This document shows positions 52,996 through 62,771 of a stretch of DNA of 64,000 bases, piece after piece (position 1 is the first letter of the stretch; the number at the start of each line of letters is the position of its first letter). The position numbers and the translations under genes are program-made. The notes under the pieces were generated by a model. The model saw only the letters and a list, made by a program, of their open reading frames with translations. It made no database searches and was not told where the DNA came from. The stretch is from Gemmatimonas sp. (GTDB taxonomy: Bacteria > Gemmatimonadota > Gemmatimonadetes > Gemmatimonadales > Gemmatimonadaceae): assembly GCA_011390935.1 (NCBI GenBank), contig JAABRL010000006.1, positions 106,599 through 170,598 of the forward strand, read 5' to 3'.

Positions 52996-55926
52996 ATGCA
53001 TCTCCGACTTCCGCTCGCGCTCCCGATTGCGTTCGTGCTGGTCACCGCGATCGCCGGTGCGCAAGCACCGATGACCGCCACCGCCCGCAAGGTGCTGGGC
53101 GTGGACGACTACGCGCGCTGGCGCACGGTGGACGGAGCCCAGCTCTCCTCTGACGGCAAGTGGGCCGCGTACGGCCTCCGCTTCACGAACACGCTGCCAA
53201 GCGATGCCAAGCCGGTGCTCCGACTGCGCGATGTCGCCGCCGGCAGCGAGATCGAGATCGAGGACGCGTCGCAAGCCAGCTTCTCGCCAGACGGCAAGTG
53301 GCTCACGTACCTCGTGGAGACGCAACCGCGCCGCACACCGCCGCGCACCGGCGATTCCGCCGCAGTCCCAGCCGCACCCGTGTCGCCCGCACCACCCGCA
53401 CCACCCGCGGCGCCGGGCGCGCGTGCGACGCCCACCGTCACGCGCCGATGGGAACTGCGCGAACTGGCCACCGGAACGGTCCGTACGTGGCGCGATATTC
53501 AGTCGGCCACCTTTTCGCCTACGTCCTCGCACCTGCTGCTGCGCCGGCGCCCGGCGACGGCGGCGACCGGTGCTGCGGCGGCAGGCCCTGGCGGCGCGGC
53601 TCGCCCCGCGGCGGCGTCCACCGCCCCCCGCGGTGTGGACGCGATCCTGCACACGCTCGGCACCGATCAGGCGCTGTTCCTCGGCAGTGTCGGCGAGGCG
53701 GCGTTCAACGTGACGGGTGACCAGCTCGCCTACACCGTGGATGCCGCGATCCGCGATGCGAACGGGCTCTTCCTCCACGCGCTCAGCACGGGGCGCACGC
53801 AAGCGCTCGACAACGACTCGTTGCGCTACAGCCGCCTCACCTGGAACGATCGTGGGACGGGGCTCGCCGTATTGAAGGGCCGAGAAGTGGCGACCAAACG
53901 GGAGCAGGCGAATCAGCTGCTCGTGTACCCGACGCTGACCGGCGAACGCGCACTGGTACGTCTCGATCCGTCGAGCGCCGCGGGGTTTCCGGCCGGCTTC
54001 GTGCTCACCGAGCGTGCCTCGCTCGAGTGGAGCGAAGACGGTCGCATGGTGTTCGTCGGCATCATGCCGCAAACGAATGCACCGGACACGGCGCGCCGCC
54101 GCAGCACCGACTCGCTCGCCGATGTCGATGTGTGGCGCACCCAGGATGAGCGCATTCAATCCCAGCAGATGATTCAGGCCGAGTCGGAGCGCAACCGCAC
54201 CTTCCGGCAGGGCGTCGACGTGACCACCGGTCGGTACGTCACGCTCTCCGACTCGAGCATGCGCGAGCTCGAGCTGCCGATCAGCGGGGAGTGGGCCGTT
54301 GGGCGCGATCCGCGTCCGTACATCTCCGACTACAAGAGCGCGGCGGCGAACTTTTTTCGCGTGAACACACGCACCGGTGAACGAATCCCGCTGCTCACCG
54401 CTCAGCTCACGGGACAACACGTGGCCGGCATCACCCCCGATGGGCGGCATTTCCTGTACTTCGCGAACGCGCGGTGGAACGCTGTCGAGCTCGCGAGCGG
54501 CGCCACGCACGCGTTGGCCACGGGCGCGCCCAGCTTCATCAACCGCGAATACGACTACCCCGGGCCGCGTCCTCCCTACGGCATTGCCGGTTTCACACCA
54601 GACGGGAAGCACGCGATTGCCCGCGCTCGCTTCGACCTGTGGCTGCTCGCGCTCGACGGCACCACCGCCGCGCGCAATCTCACCAATGGTGTCGGTACAC
54701 GGGAGCAGATCGTATTTCGCCCGGTGCGCATCGCACCGATCGATTCGTCAGCTCGGCGTGCGGCGCGCATCGAGCGCGAGATCGACATCACGCAGCCGGT
54801 CACGCTCTCGGCCTACGGCGAGTGGACCAAGAAGGCGGGCTTCTACACGCTGGCGAACGGGCAGCTGCAGACACTCGTGTACGACGATGCGATGTACAGC
54901 ACGCCGGTGAAGGCCCGCGACGCGGATCGGGTGCTCTTCACCCGACAGACGTTCACGGAGTTTCCCGATGTGCGGCTCGCGGGCACCACGCTGGCCAACG
55001 CCGTGAAGATCAGCGATGCCAATCCGCAGCACAGCGAGTACCGCTGGGGACGACGCATTCTGTTCGACTACCAGACGCGCCGCGGCGTGAAGCTGCAGGG
55101 CGTGCTGGCGCTCCCGGACGACTACCAGCCGGGCCAGAAGCTGCCCATGCTCGTGACCTTCTACGAGAAGAACTCGCAGACGATGCATCGGTATCCCACG
55201 CCGTCGTTCATGACCGGCATGGGATCGATGCCGATCGAGGCGGTGAGTCGCGGCTACGCCACCATGCTGCCCGACGTGCACTTCCACACCGGCTCGTCGC
55301 ACAGTGATATGCTCGACGCGGTCGAAGCGGCCACACGCAAGGTGATCGGCATGGGCTACGTGGACCCGAAGCGCATCGGCGTGCACGGGCACAGCTACGG
55401 TGGTGAAGGGGCCGCCTTCATCGGCACCCGCTCCACACTCTTTGCCGCGGTCGGCATGGGAGCCGGCGTGACCGATCTCTACTCGGACTTCTCGCAGAGC
55501 TGGGGCTGGAGCTATCAGGTATCAGGCGGCAGCGGCGCGAACGGCAACAACTACTACATGCTCGGCCAGGGGCGCTGGGGCTTCTCGCCGTGGGACAACC
55601 CCGAACGCTACCGCTTCGAATCGGCGCTCACACATGCGCCGCGCGCTGCGGCACCGTTTCTCATCATGCACGGCACCGCCGATCCCACGGTGTCATTCAC
55701 GGAAGGAATGAACTTCTACAACGCGCTGCGCTTCAACGGCAAGGACGCCGTCATGCTGGCGTACCCCGGCGAAGGACACGGCCTGCGCGGACTCGCGAAC
55801 CGCAAGGATCTCACGATCCGCTACTTCCAGTTCTTCGATCACTACCTGCGCGGCGCCGCCGCACCGTCGTGGATGACCGACGGCGTGCCGTACATCGCGA
55901 AGGACGAACGGCGCGAGCCGAAGTGA
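52996..55926 (+). CDS. Exported S9-family peptidase (prolyl oligopeptidase type)
   Basis: A 976-residue product from the ATG at 52996; a TTG two codons earlier is also in frame. Signal peptide LPLALPIAFVLVTAIAGAQ. Residues about 30-660 are a propeller with WD/YVTN-like blades (SFSPDGKWLTYLVETQ; GNGLF-like turns). Two Ala/Pro-rich insertions lie near 118-145 and 185-215. The catalytic domain is C-terminal: the Ser in IGVHGHSYGGEGAAFIGTRS, the Asp in IMHGTADPTVSFTEGMNFYN and the His in AYPGEGHGLRGLANRKDLT. It matches the S9 dipeptidyl/acylaminoacyl-peptidase group, which cleaves short peptides. The signal peptide makes it periplasmic or secreted. Confidence 0.94.
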   Translation: MHLRLPLALPIAFVLVTAIAGAQAPMTATARKVLGVDDYARWRTVDGAQLSSDGKWAAYGLRFTNTLPSDAKPVLRLRDVAAGSEIEIEDASQASFSPDGKWLTYLVETQPRRTPPRTGDSAAVPAAPVSPAPPAPPAAPGARATPTVTRRWELRELATGTVRTWRDIQSATFSPTSSHLLLRRRPATAATGAAAAGPGGAARPAAASTAPRGVDAILHTLGTDQALFLGSVGEAAFNVTGDQLAYTVDAAIRDANGLFLHALSTGRTQALDNDSLRYSRLTWNDRGTGLAVLKGREVATKREQANQLLVYPTLTGERALVRLDPSSAAGFPAGFVLTERASLEWSEDGRMVFVGIMPQTNAPDTARRRSTDSLADVDVWRTQDERIQSQQMIQAESERNRTFRQGVDVTTGRYVTLSDSSMRELELPISGEWAVGRDPRPYISDYKSAAANFFRVNTRTGERIPLLTAQLTGQHVAGITPDGRHFLYFANARWNAVELASGATHALATGAPSFINREYDYPGPRPPYGIAGFTPDGKHAIARARFDLWLLALDGTTAARNLTNGVGTREQIVFRPVRIAPIDSSARRAARIEREIDITQPVTLSAYGEWTKKAGFYTLANGQLQTLVYDDAMYSTPVKARDADRVLFTRQTFTEFPDVRLAGTTLANAVKISDANPQHSEYRWGRRILFDYQTRRGVKLQGVLALPDDYQPGQKLPMLVTFYEKNSQTMHRYPTPSFMTGMGSMPIEAVSRGYATMLPDVHFHTGSSHSDMLDAVEAATRKVIGMGYVDPKRIGVHGHSYGGEGAAFIGTRSTLFAAVGMGAGVTDLYSDFSQSWGWSYQVSGGSGANGNNYYMLGQGRWGFSPWDNPERYRFESALTHAPRAAAPFLIMHGTADPTVSFTEGMNFYNALRFNGKDAVMLAYPGEGHGLRGLANRKDLTIRYFQFFDHYLRGAAAPSWMTDGVPYIAKDERREPK

Positions 55927-55941
55927 ACGCGAGCGCCGAGC

Positions 55942-56463
55942 CTACTCGGCGTCGCTGAGCAAACGGTGCACCTGCGCGGCATGTCCGCGCAGGTGCACCT
56001 CGAGCAGCTGCAGCGCCTGCCGCACCGTGAGCGGCCCTGCGATCGGATGATGAAAGATCGCGCGCCGAGCACCTGCGGCATCCAGCGACAGTACGAACTC
56101 GCGCAGGGCATCCTGCTGCGCAATCCACGCCTCGCGCAGCTTCGTGAAGGACACACGGCCCGACGGACGCATCTCGGGCGAGGGCGTCGACACCTTGATG
56201 CGCTGCTGGAGCACGAAGCGCACCATGTAGTAGCGCACCCGATCGCGCAGGGATCGCGAGGCGCTGGGTCGATCACGCCACTGCGCACTCGGGCCGAGCA
56301 CCACTCGCTCGGCGAGCACGAGATGCTCCACTACCTCGAGCGCGGACCACGCATCGGGTGATGGCCGGCGCCGACGAGTCGCGTCGGGGGCAGCGGCCAC
56401 CTCGTCGAGCAGCGCGTCACGCATGGCCTCGATGCGCTGCAGCTGTTCGCCGAGTGCGCTCAT
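55942..56463 (-). CDS. DinB-family protein
   Basis: A 173-residue helical protein. DinB-type four-helix-bundle features are visible: AMRDALLDEVAAAP, the metal-binding His in WSALEVVEHLVLAERVVL, and the C-terminal HLRGHAAQVHRLLSDAE, whose His pair would complete the metal site. DinB proteins bind nickel or zinc; some are thiol transferases, others of unknown role. It lies immediately after the nucleoside transporter gene, stop and start overlapping by one base (TGATG), so it is translated with it. The reason for that coupling is unclear. Confidence 0.86.
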   Translation of the reverse strand: MSALGEQLQRIEAMRDALLDEVAAAPDATRRRRPSPDAWSALEVVEHLVLAERVVLGPSAQWRDRPSASRSLRDRVRYYMVRFVLQQRIKVSTPSPEMRPSGRVSFTKLREAWIAQQDALREFVLSLDAAGARRAIFHHPIAGPLTVRQALQLLEVHLRGHAAQVHRLLSDAE

Positions 56464-57899
56464 CAGGCCAGCATGCCGGCCAGACTCGCCGACATGAACG
56501 CCGCAAGATTACCGGCGACCATTGCCCGCAAACCGAGTCCGGCAATCTCGCTCTTGCGCTCGGGCGCCAGTCCACCGATGCCACCGATCTGAATGGCGAT
56601 CGAGCTGAAGTTGGCAAAACCGAGCAGCGCGTATGTGAGAATGATTGCGCTACGCGGCTGCAGCGCCTGGCCGGCAGAGAGATCCGCGCCGAACTGCGCG
56701 TAGGCCACGAACTCGTTGAGTGTGGCCTTGAGGCCGATCAGGCTGCCCACGTATGCGGTGTCTTCCCACGGCACACCCATCACCCAGGCGAGCGGACGCA
56801 GCACCAACCCGAGAATCTGCTGCAGGCTCAACCCCTCGATGCCCACGAGCGACCCCGTCCAGCCAAGCAGGAAATTCAGCATGGCCACGAGTGCCACGAA
56901 CGCCATGAGCATCGCGCCCACATTGATCGCCAGCTGCACGCCCTGTCCGGCGCCGTTCGCCGCGGCCTCAATCACGCTGTTGTCATTGGTGTCGGCGCCC
57001 ACGCGCAGAAACCGCCAGCGTCCCGGCTTGGGCGCTGCTTCCGCTGCCGCGCCAATGCCCGCACGCGTGACCGGCGTCTCCGTTTCGGGGAGCAGGATCT
57101 TCGACAGCGCGAGGCCGGCCGGCGCGTTCATCACACTCGCCGCCAGCAAATGACTGGCGATGCCGGGAAACCAGCCGGACAGCATGCCCACGTATGCCGC
57201 CAGCACGCCGCCCGCCACCGTGGCAAAGCCACCGACCATCACGGTGTTCAGTTCGGAGCGCGTCATCGTGCCCACGAACGGCTTGATCAGCAGCGGCGAC
57301 TCCGTCTGCCCGAGAAAGATGTTGCCTGAGGCCGACAGCGTCTCCGCGCCCGACGTCCCCAGCGTCTTCTGCATCACCCACGCCAGCGCCTGCACGATGA
57401 GCTGCATCACGCCGAGGTAGTACAGCACCGACATCAGCGCGGAGAAGAAGATGATCGTGGGCAGCACGTTGAAGGCGAAGAACGCCCCCGTCTGCGCCAC
57501 GAACGCGGTGCTCGCGTCGGCGCTGCTGCCGTCCGCGGGCACCACCGGCACCGTGGACTGCACCAGGTTGCCGAACACGAAGCGGGCCCCCTGCTCCTGA
57601 AATCCGAGCAGTCCGGTGATCGCTTCACCCACGCGCTGAAAGACCGCGCGCCCGACCTCGGTCTTGAGTACCACCACGCCGAACAACGCCTGCAACCCCA
57701 CCCCGGACGCCACGAGCCGCCAGTTGATCGCCCGGCGGTTGTACGACATCGCGAACGCCAACGCCAGCATGGTGAGCAGGCCGAGCAGCCCGACGAGACG
57801 ATCCGCAAAGGGCGTGTCGAGTCCGGCGCGTGCGCCGTCGAGGCGCTGCGCAGCGGATTGCAGCAGGAAGTGGCCGTGTGCAGCGGCAGACAGATGCAT
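56463..57899 (-). CDS. NupC-type concentrative nucleoside transporter
   Basis: A 478-residue inner-membrane transporter of the CNT family. Signatures include [20 protein letters not shown] (the G-Q-T-E-[SA]-P substrate site), [40 protein letters not shown] (the EF[VL]AY site) and [20 protein letters not shown]. About 10 hydrophobic segments are seen, including [20 protein letters not shown]. The family imports nucleosides with Na+ or H+. An N-terminal extension ([15 protein letters not shown]) precedes the first span. It is followed by the overlapping DinB gene. The start is the ATG at 57899. Confidence 0.95.
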   Translation of the reverse strand: MHLSAAAHGHFLLQSAAQRLDGARAGLDTPFADRLVGLLGLLTMLALAFAMSYNRRAINWRLVASGVGLQALFGVVVLKTEVGRAVFQRVGEAITGLLGFQEQGARFVFGNLVQSTVPVVPADGSSADASTAFVAQTGAFFAFNVLPTIIFFSALMSVLYYLGVMQLIVQALAWVMQKTLGTSGAETLSASGNIFLGQTESPLLIKPFVGTMTRSELNTVMVGGFATVAGGVLAAYVGMLSGWFPGIASHLLAASVMNAPAGLALSKILLPETETPVTRAGIGAAAEAAPKPGRWRFLRVGADTNDNSVIEAAANGAGQGVQLAINVGAMLMAFVALVAMLNFLLGWTGSLVGIEGLSLQQILGLVLRPLAWVMGVPWEDTAYVGSLIGLKATLNEFVAYAQFGADLSAGQALQPRSAIILTYALLGFANFSSIAIQIGGIGGLAPERKSEIAGLGLRAMVAGNLAAFMSASLAGMLA

Positions 57900-58065
57900 C
57901 GAGAGTCTCAGCGAGGCCGAACGGATGGCGGGCGCGCGGCGGGGCGCAGGGGCAAGCTACCGAGGGGCGCGGAGGGATGCGAGCGTGCCTCGTCGCGTTG
58001 CACACCTCTGCGCCGCAGGTAGCTTCTGCGTCGTCCGCGTGCATCCCATGCCTCTCGGAGGACTC

Positions 58066-59517
58066 GTGTCTGCTACCCGCTCCCTGCTCTTGTCGCATGT
58101 CCTCCGCGCGGCTGCGGCACTCATGCTCGGCGCCGTCGCCACCGGCAGTCGCGCGCTCGGCGCGCAGGGTACCGACGGCCTCGCCGCACAGGTGGACCGA
58201 GCGCTCGCGCGTGCCGTCACCTCCTCGCAGGGGCCGGGATGCGCCGTGGGGGTGACCGTTGGCGCCACCTCGATCACGCGGGCGCGAGGACTGGCCGATC
58301 TGGAGCGTTCGGTCGCGCTCACGCCGGCTTCCATCATCGAAGCCGGCTCCGTCTCGAAGCAGTTCACCGCGGCCGCCGTGATCCTGCTGTCGCTCGATGG
58401 CCAGCTCGGACTCGATGACGACGTACGCCGCTGGTTCCCCGAACTACCGGTGTACGACGCGCCAATCACCGTGCGACACCTGCTGACGCACACCAGCGGA
58501 CTGCGCGACTGGGGCGCAATCACGGCCCTCGAAGGGTGGCCGCGCGGCGCACGCGCGCACACCAATGCCCATGTGCTGCAGGTGCTCGTGCGCCAGCGCG
58601 CGCTCAATTACACGCCAGGTGCGACGTATTCCTACACCAACTCGGGATACAACCTGCTGGCGCTGCTGGTGGAGCGCATCAGCGGACAGTCGCTCGCCGC
58701 CTTCACACAGGCGCGCCTGTTCGCACCACTGGGCATGACGAGTACGTCGTGGCGTGACGATCACCAGCGCGTGGTGGTGGGACGGGCGCTGGCCTTCACC
58801 GGAGGGAGCGCCCCGAAGTTGAGCATGCCCGATGAAAGCGCCTACGGGAACGGCGGCCTGCTCACGACTGCGGATGATCTGTTGCGCTGGAGCGAGGCGC
58901 TGCGGCGGCGGACGTTCGGCGTCGCATTTCAGCAGGCGATGGAGCAGCGCATGGTCGTGCGCAACGGCGACACGCTCGATTACGCGCTCGGTGTGAATGT
59001 GCTGCAGCATCGCGGCACGCGGGAGCTGTCCCACAGCGGGTCCACGGGCGGCTACCGCGCGCACCTGCTGCACTTTCCCGAGCGCGACGCGAGTGTGGCG
59101 GTGCTGTGCAATGGCGCAGCGCTGAACGCGACCCAGCTGGCCGAGCAGCTGGGGGATTCCTTGATCGGCGCGCGGATGCGTCGGGCGGCCCGTGGACCGC
59201 TGGGAGGCGTGGTGCACACGCTGCGGCGGGTGGACAGCACGCGCGCGGCGGTGCCGGCGACCGAGTGGCCCCGGCTCACGGGCACGTACGTGTCCGACGA
59301 GGTACGGGGCGAGCTCTTCGTGGTGACGCTGGAGGAGGGTGAGCTGGTGCTGCGGCAGGCACCGCACAGTCGGCGGGCGCTGGTCCCCGTCGCCGATGGT
59401 CGGTTTCAGTTCGGAGGGGGATCGATTCGGTTCGAGCGGGGCGCGGACGGTCGCGCGACCGCGATGCACGTGCTGCAGGACCGGGCGTGGGACGTGGTCT
59501 TCAACCGCGTTCCATAG
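58066..59517 (+). CDS. Serine beta-lactamase-fold hydrolase
   Basis: About 483 residues from the GTG at 58066, four bases after GGAGG; an ATG at 58048 is the alternative. A signal peptide ends near SRALGAQ. The class C-like triad is complete: the SxxK Ser/Lys in AGSVSKQFTAAAVILLSLDG, the Tyr in YSYTNSGYNLLALLVERISG, and HSGSTGGYRAHLL, equivalent to the KTG strand. VRHLLTHTSGLRDWG matches the family too. The last 100 residues (LTGTYVSDEVRGELFVVTLE) form a small sandwich-type extension seen in the esterase/D-aminopeptidase branch (beta-lactamase-related). It may act on D-amino acid peptides or esters; antibiotic resistance is not implied. Confidence 0.92.
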   Translation: MSATRSLLLSHVLRAAAALMLGAVATGSRALGAQGTDGLAAQVDRALARAVTSSQGPGCAVGVTVGATSITRARGLADLERSVALTPASIIEAGSVSKQFTAAAVILLSLDGQLGLDDDVRRWFPELPVYDAPITVRHLLTHTSGLRDWGAITALEGWPRGARAHTNAHVLQVLVRQRALNYTPGATYSYTNSGYNLLALLVERISGQSLAAFTQARLFAPLGMTSTSWRDDHQRVVVGRALAFTGGSAPKLSMPDESAYGNGGLLTTADDLLRWSEALRRRTFGVAFQQAMEQRMVVRNGDTLDYALGVNVLQHRGTRELSHSGSTGGYRAHLLHFPERDASVAVLCNGAALNATQLAEQLGDSLIGARMRRAARGPLGGVVHTLRRVDSTRAAVPATEWPRLTGTYVSDEVRGELFVVTLEEGELVLRQAPHSRRALVPVADGRFQFGGGSIRFERGADGRATAMHVLQDRAWDVVFNRVP

Positions 59518-59673
59518 GAGGAATCGATACGGGCGAAAGGTTTCCTGTTTTTGGAATACAGTTAGGACCGAACAGTCCGAGACTCTTGTGCGTATGTGCC
59601 GCGGGTGGCGTTGTGCCAACGCCGCTGTGCGGTCTTCAGCCGTGTCCTGACTCGTTCCCTTTCGCTGCTCTCC

Positions 59674-61113
59674 ATGCGCGTGATTCGTTCTGTTCTGGTT
59701 GCGTTGACGCTGCTGTCGACGTTTGTGATTGCCCGTCCGCTCGCGGCCCAGGAACCGCCTACGCCGCCCGTTGAAGCGGGCGGTCGCGGCCCTGGCGGTG
59801 TGCGACGCGCTGGCCCGCCCGCCGGCGAGGAGGTCCTCCCCGACAGTCTGCTGCAGAGCTCGCTGCGCGTCTTTCTGGACTGTCAGGGCTACGTGCCCGG
59901 CTGCGACCGCAACTTCTTCGTGCAGGAGATGGGCTTCGTGAACTGGGTGCGCGATCGCTTCGATGCCGACGTGCACCTGCTGCTCACGAGCCTCGCCGCC
60001 GGCAACCGGGGACGCGCCATTTCGGTGAACTTCATTGGCCAGAAGGCCTACGCCGGCAAGATGGACACGCTGGTCGTCACCACGCTTCCCAATGACGCCG
60101 ACGATCGCGTGCGACGCGACATCCTCCGCACCTTTCAGCTCGGGCTCGCACCGTTCGTGGCGCGCACTCCCATCGCGGCGCGCATGCGTTTGGGGCTGGT
60201 CAATGGCGTGGTGACGCGCCCGATGAACCCGCGTGCCCTGAAGGATCCGTGGAACCTCTGGCTGTATCGACTCGACGGCAACTTCTCGGCCAACGGTGAG
60301 CAGCTGACACGTCGAACGGACCTCTCCACCTCCTTCTCCGCCAATCGCACGACCGAGAAGTGGAAGATCAATCTCGGCGCGAACAACAATTACAACGAGC
60401 GCGTCTTCAAGCTCACGCAGGCAAGCACGACCGTACCCGGTGCACGCGATACGGTCGATGAGGTGGTGCTGCAGCGCAGTGCGAACGCGAACGCGCTGAT
60501 CGGACGCACCCTGAACGATCACTGGACGCTGGGTACCAAGGTTTCCGTCGGCTTCAGCGAGCAGCTGAACCAGCGGTTTGCCATGCGGATCTCGCCGGCG
60601 ATCGAGTACAACTACTTCCCGTGGGCCGAGGCGCAGAGCCATCAGCTGACCGCACTGTACTACGTGGGGCCCAACTACTACCGCTATTATGAAGTCACAG
60701 TCTTCGACGAAATCGAGGAAACACGGACCAACCAGACGCTGCTGCTCGCGCTGACGCAGCGCGAGAACTGGGGCAATACGAACGTGTCGCTCGAAGGCTC
60801 GCACTACCTTCATGATCCCCAGCGCAATCATGTGACCGTGTCCGGGAACGTGGAGTTCCGCCTTGGCCGCGGATTCTCGCTGAACCTGCGCGGATCGGCA
60901 TCGCGCGTGCGTGACCAGATCTTCATCGCCGCGCGGCCGCAGTCCGAACGTGACATTCTCACACAGCGCCAGCAGCTGCAGACCAACTTTCGCTACAGCA
61001 CATTCGTCGGCATGAGCTACACGTTCGGCTCCATCTACAACTCGATCGTGAACCAGCGCTTCAGCAATCTGGGCGAACTTGGCGGCCGTCGGTTCGGCCG
61101 CTTCGGCGGCTGA
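59674..61113 (+). CDS. Outer-membrane beta-barrel protein of unknown function
   Basis: A 479-residue protein from the ATG at 59674. The signal peptide ends near PLAAQ, then a Pro/Gly-rich linker with FLDCQGYVPGCDRNFFVQEM, whose two Cys could pair. The rest is a strand-rich barrel with alternating aromatic residues, such as LWLYRLDGNFSANGEQLTRR, EKWKINLGANNNYNERVFKL, YYVGPNYYRYYEVTVFDEIE, TNVSLEGSHYLHDPQRNHVT and TNFRYSTFVGMSYTFGSIYN. No better family name can be given. The 156-base gap before it contains an AT-rich patch near 59535-59565 that could be its promoter. Confidence 0.86.
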   Translation: MRVIRSVLVALTLLSTFVIARPLAAQEPPTPPVEAGGRGPGGVRRAGPPAGEEVLPDSLLQSSLRVFLDCQGYVPGCDRNFFVQEMGFVNWVRDRFDADVHLLLTSLAAGNRGRAISVNFIGQKAYAGKMDTLVVTTLPNDADDRVRRDILRTFQLGLAPFVARTPIAARMRLGLVNGVVTRPMNPRALKDPWNLWLYRLDGNFSANGEQLTRRTDLSTSFSANRTTEKWKINLGANNNYNERVFKLTQASTTVPGARDTVDEVVLQRSANANALIGRTLNDHWTLGTKVSVGFSEQLNQRFAMRISPAIEYNYFPWAEAQSHQLTALYYVGPNYYRYYEVTVFDEIEETRTNQTLLLALTQRENWGNTNVSLEGSHYLHDPQRNHVTVSGNVEFRLGRGFSLNLRGSASRVRDQIFIAARPQSERDILTQRQQLQTNFRYSTFVGMSYTFGSIYNSIVNQRFSNLGELGGRRFGRFGG

Positions 61114-61149
61114 GTCGCGCGGAGCGGCGATGGGTCAGTAGCTTGCGCG

Positions 61150-61947
61150 ATGTCACGTCGCGAAGGTCCCATCGCCGCGCAGCGGGCGCGCAACGCGCGT
61201 CTTGCCGATCAGGCGGCCGCCTACGCGGCTCTTGACGCCGTGCGCGATACGTCGGGCGCGCATGATCGGGCCACTGGCACGCACACCGCCGCGACGCCGG
61301 CGCTGCCCGTGATCCTGCTGCCGGCCAACACGCGCAACACCGAACCGCTCCCCGACGAAAGTCGCGACGCCTTCCTCGAACGACTCCGAGCTCGGCTCGC
61401 GACCACTTTCGTCGACGCGGCGCGAGACGACACGGCGCCGATGTCCGGGGAAGCACGCGCCGCCATGGAGGACGCCGCGCCTCCTCAGCGATTCGGTAAC
61501 GCGCCAGTGGACGATGCGCAGACCACGCGCGATGCGCTGCTTGGCGCCGCCTGCGCGACCTGCCGAGGTGAGTGCTGCACCGCTGGCGGCACACACGCCT
61601 TCCTGCGCCCGGACAGTCTCGTGCGCGTGCGGGCGTACCTGTCGCGGGATGGCGCGACGGTCGACGCACAGCAGATCGAGGCCGAGTATGCGCGGCACCT
61701 GCCGGTACGCCACTACCGCGGATCGTGCGTGTACCACACGCCCACCGGGTGCGCGCTGCCGCGCACCCTGCGCTCCAACCTGTGCAACCGCTACCTGTGC
61801 GGCGGGCTCACGCAGCTCTCGCGTGCGCTCGATGCCTCGGGGGGCGACTCGGCGTATGTCGCTGCCGCCGACTCCGTACACCTTCGGCGTGTCGCACGAC
61901 TCGGCCCCGACGGGGCGCGCAGCGTGGCGAGGCCCACCGGAGGATAG
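61150..61947 (+). CDS. YkgJ-like cysteine-cluster protein
   Basis: A 265-residue protein without signal peptide. The first 130 residues are Ala/Arg-rich and low complexity, ending in an acidic part. The C-terminal half has the Cys pattern of zinc/iron-chelating YkgJ-type (CxxCxxxCC) proteins: ACATCRGECCTAGGTHAFLR, then YRGSCVYHTPTGCALPRTLR and SNLCNRYLCGG. The eight clustered cysteines could bind a metal or an Fe-S cluster. Function unknown. The barrel-protein gene ends 36 bases upstream. Confidence 0.8.
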   Translation: MSRREGPIAAQRARNARLADQAAAYAALDAVRDTSGAHDRATGTHTAATPALPVILLPANTRNTEPLPDESRDAFLERLRARLATTFVDAARDDTAPMSGEARAAMEDAAPPQRFGNAPVDDAQTTRDALLGAACATCRGECCTAGGTHAFLRPDSLVRVRAYLSRDGATVDAQQIEAEYARHLPVRHYRGSCVYHTPTGCALPRTLRSNLCNRYLCGGLTQLSRALDASGGDSAYVAAADSVHLRRVARLGPDGARSVARPTGG

Positions 61948-61955
61948 TCGCGCGT

Positions 61956-62639
61956 TTACCCCGCAGCCGCAGCCGCGACCACGGCGGCAGTGACAGCCGC
62001 CTGCGCCGCGGCGATTGCCTCCCGCACCGCGCGGCTCCCCGCACTCGACTCGGCGATCGTCTTGAGGCGCGGCTTGAGCGCACGCAACGCCTTGCGGTCA
62101 TAGATCGCCGCCAGGGAGCCGGACGCACTCGCGAGTCCGATCAGTGCCGCCGTGCGATCCGTTGGCTTCTTGCCCACATCCAGCGTATCGCGCACGCGCT
62201 TGATCAGCGCGCGCTCCGGTCGGCTGTCGATGGTGGGATACAGGCGACGGCGAAACAGCAGGAGAATCTGCTGCTCGGTTTCCCGCAGCACGCCTGCGCG
62301 GCACAGCTCGCGCGCGATTTCATGACGCAGCTCTCGTTTCTGCCCGAACCGCGAGACCATGGTGCTCGGCGACGCACGCCGCTTGGCTTCCCGCACCTTG
62401 GTCAGCGCCGCGTCAAGCACGGGTTCTCCGATCCGGCGCGGGTTCGTGACCTGAACGAATCGCCGCTTGAAGCGCGTGCCCTCCTCCACGATCTCGAGCC
62501 GCTCCTCCAGCAGCAGCTCGGTCAGGATCGCGCCGCCGAGCCCGTACGTCAGCATGCCGCCGAACGCCACCTTGCCCGAATCATCGGCGAGGGCCAGCAG
62601 CAGCAGTTCGTGATAGAGTCGGAGCGTTGGTGTCGGCAT
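61956..62639 (-). CDS. GOLPH3/GPP34-domain protein
   Basis: A 227-residue protein from the ATG at 62639 (MPTPTLRLYHELLLLALADD). It matches the GOLPH3 (GPP34/Vps74) fold: LYHELLLLALADDSGKVAFG, GLGGAILTELLLEERLEIVE, GEPVLDAALTKVREAKRRAS, LRHEIARELCRAGVLRETEQ, RRRLYPTIDSRPERALIKRV and TDRTAALIGLASASGSLAAI. In eukaryotes the domain binds phosphatidylinositol-4-phosphate on Golgi membranes; bacterial versions occur in actinobacteria and a few others, with unknown function. The last 25 residues are Ala-rich. No membrane segment, so cytosolic or peripheral. Confidence 0.9.
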   Translation of the reverse strand: MPTPTLRLYHELLLLALADDSGKVAFGGMLTYGLGGAILTELLLEERLEIVEEGTRFKRRFVQVTNPRRIGEPVLDAALTKVREAKRRASPSTMVSRFGQKRELRHEIARELCRAGVLRETEQQILLLFRRRLYPTIDSRPERALIKRVRDTLDVGKKPTDRTAALIGLASASGSLAAIYDRKALRALKPRLKTIAESSAGSRAVREAIAAAQAAVTAAVVAAAAAG

Positions 62640-62771
62640 GGCAGGTGCTGTGTGGCGGGTAGTCGTGTACCGAACGCGAGGAAGCCGAACGGATCCCCAA
62701 TGTCCGGGAGGACGTTGGTGATATTTACGTTGCCGTGCACTCGTTGGCTTCACCCTCTCCGAGGTTCGCTT

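Noticed and set aside
52981..54612. 543-residue minus-strand frame under the S9 peptidase
   Set aside because: Shadow of the S9 frame; the plus-strand product has signal peptide and catalytic triad.
57664..58065. Extended N-terminus for the beta-lactamase-fold gene
   Set aside because: The frame is open upstream, but the region overlaps the divergent NupC gene start, lacks a signal peptide, and GGAGG favours the GTG at 58066.
58444..60831. 795-residue minus-strand open frame
   Set aside because: Antisense to the beta-lactamase-fold and barrel genes; composition is Arg/His-rich and no motif is seen.
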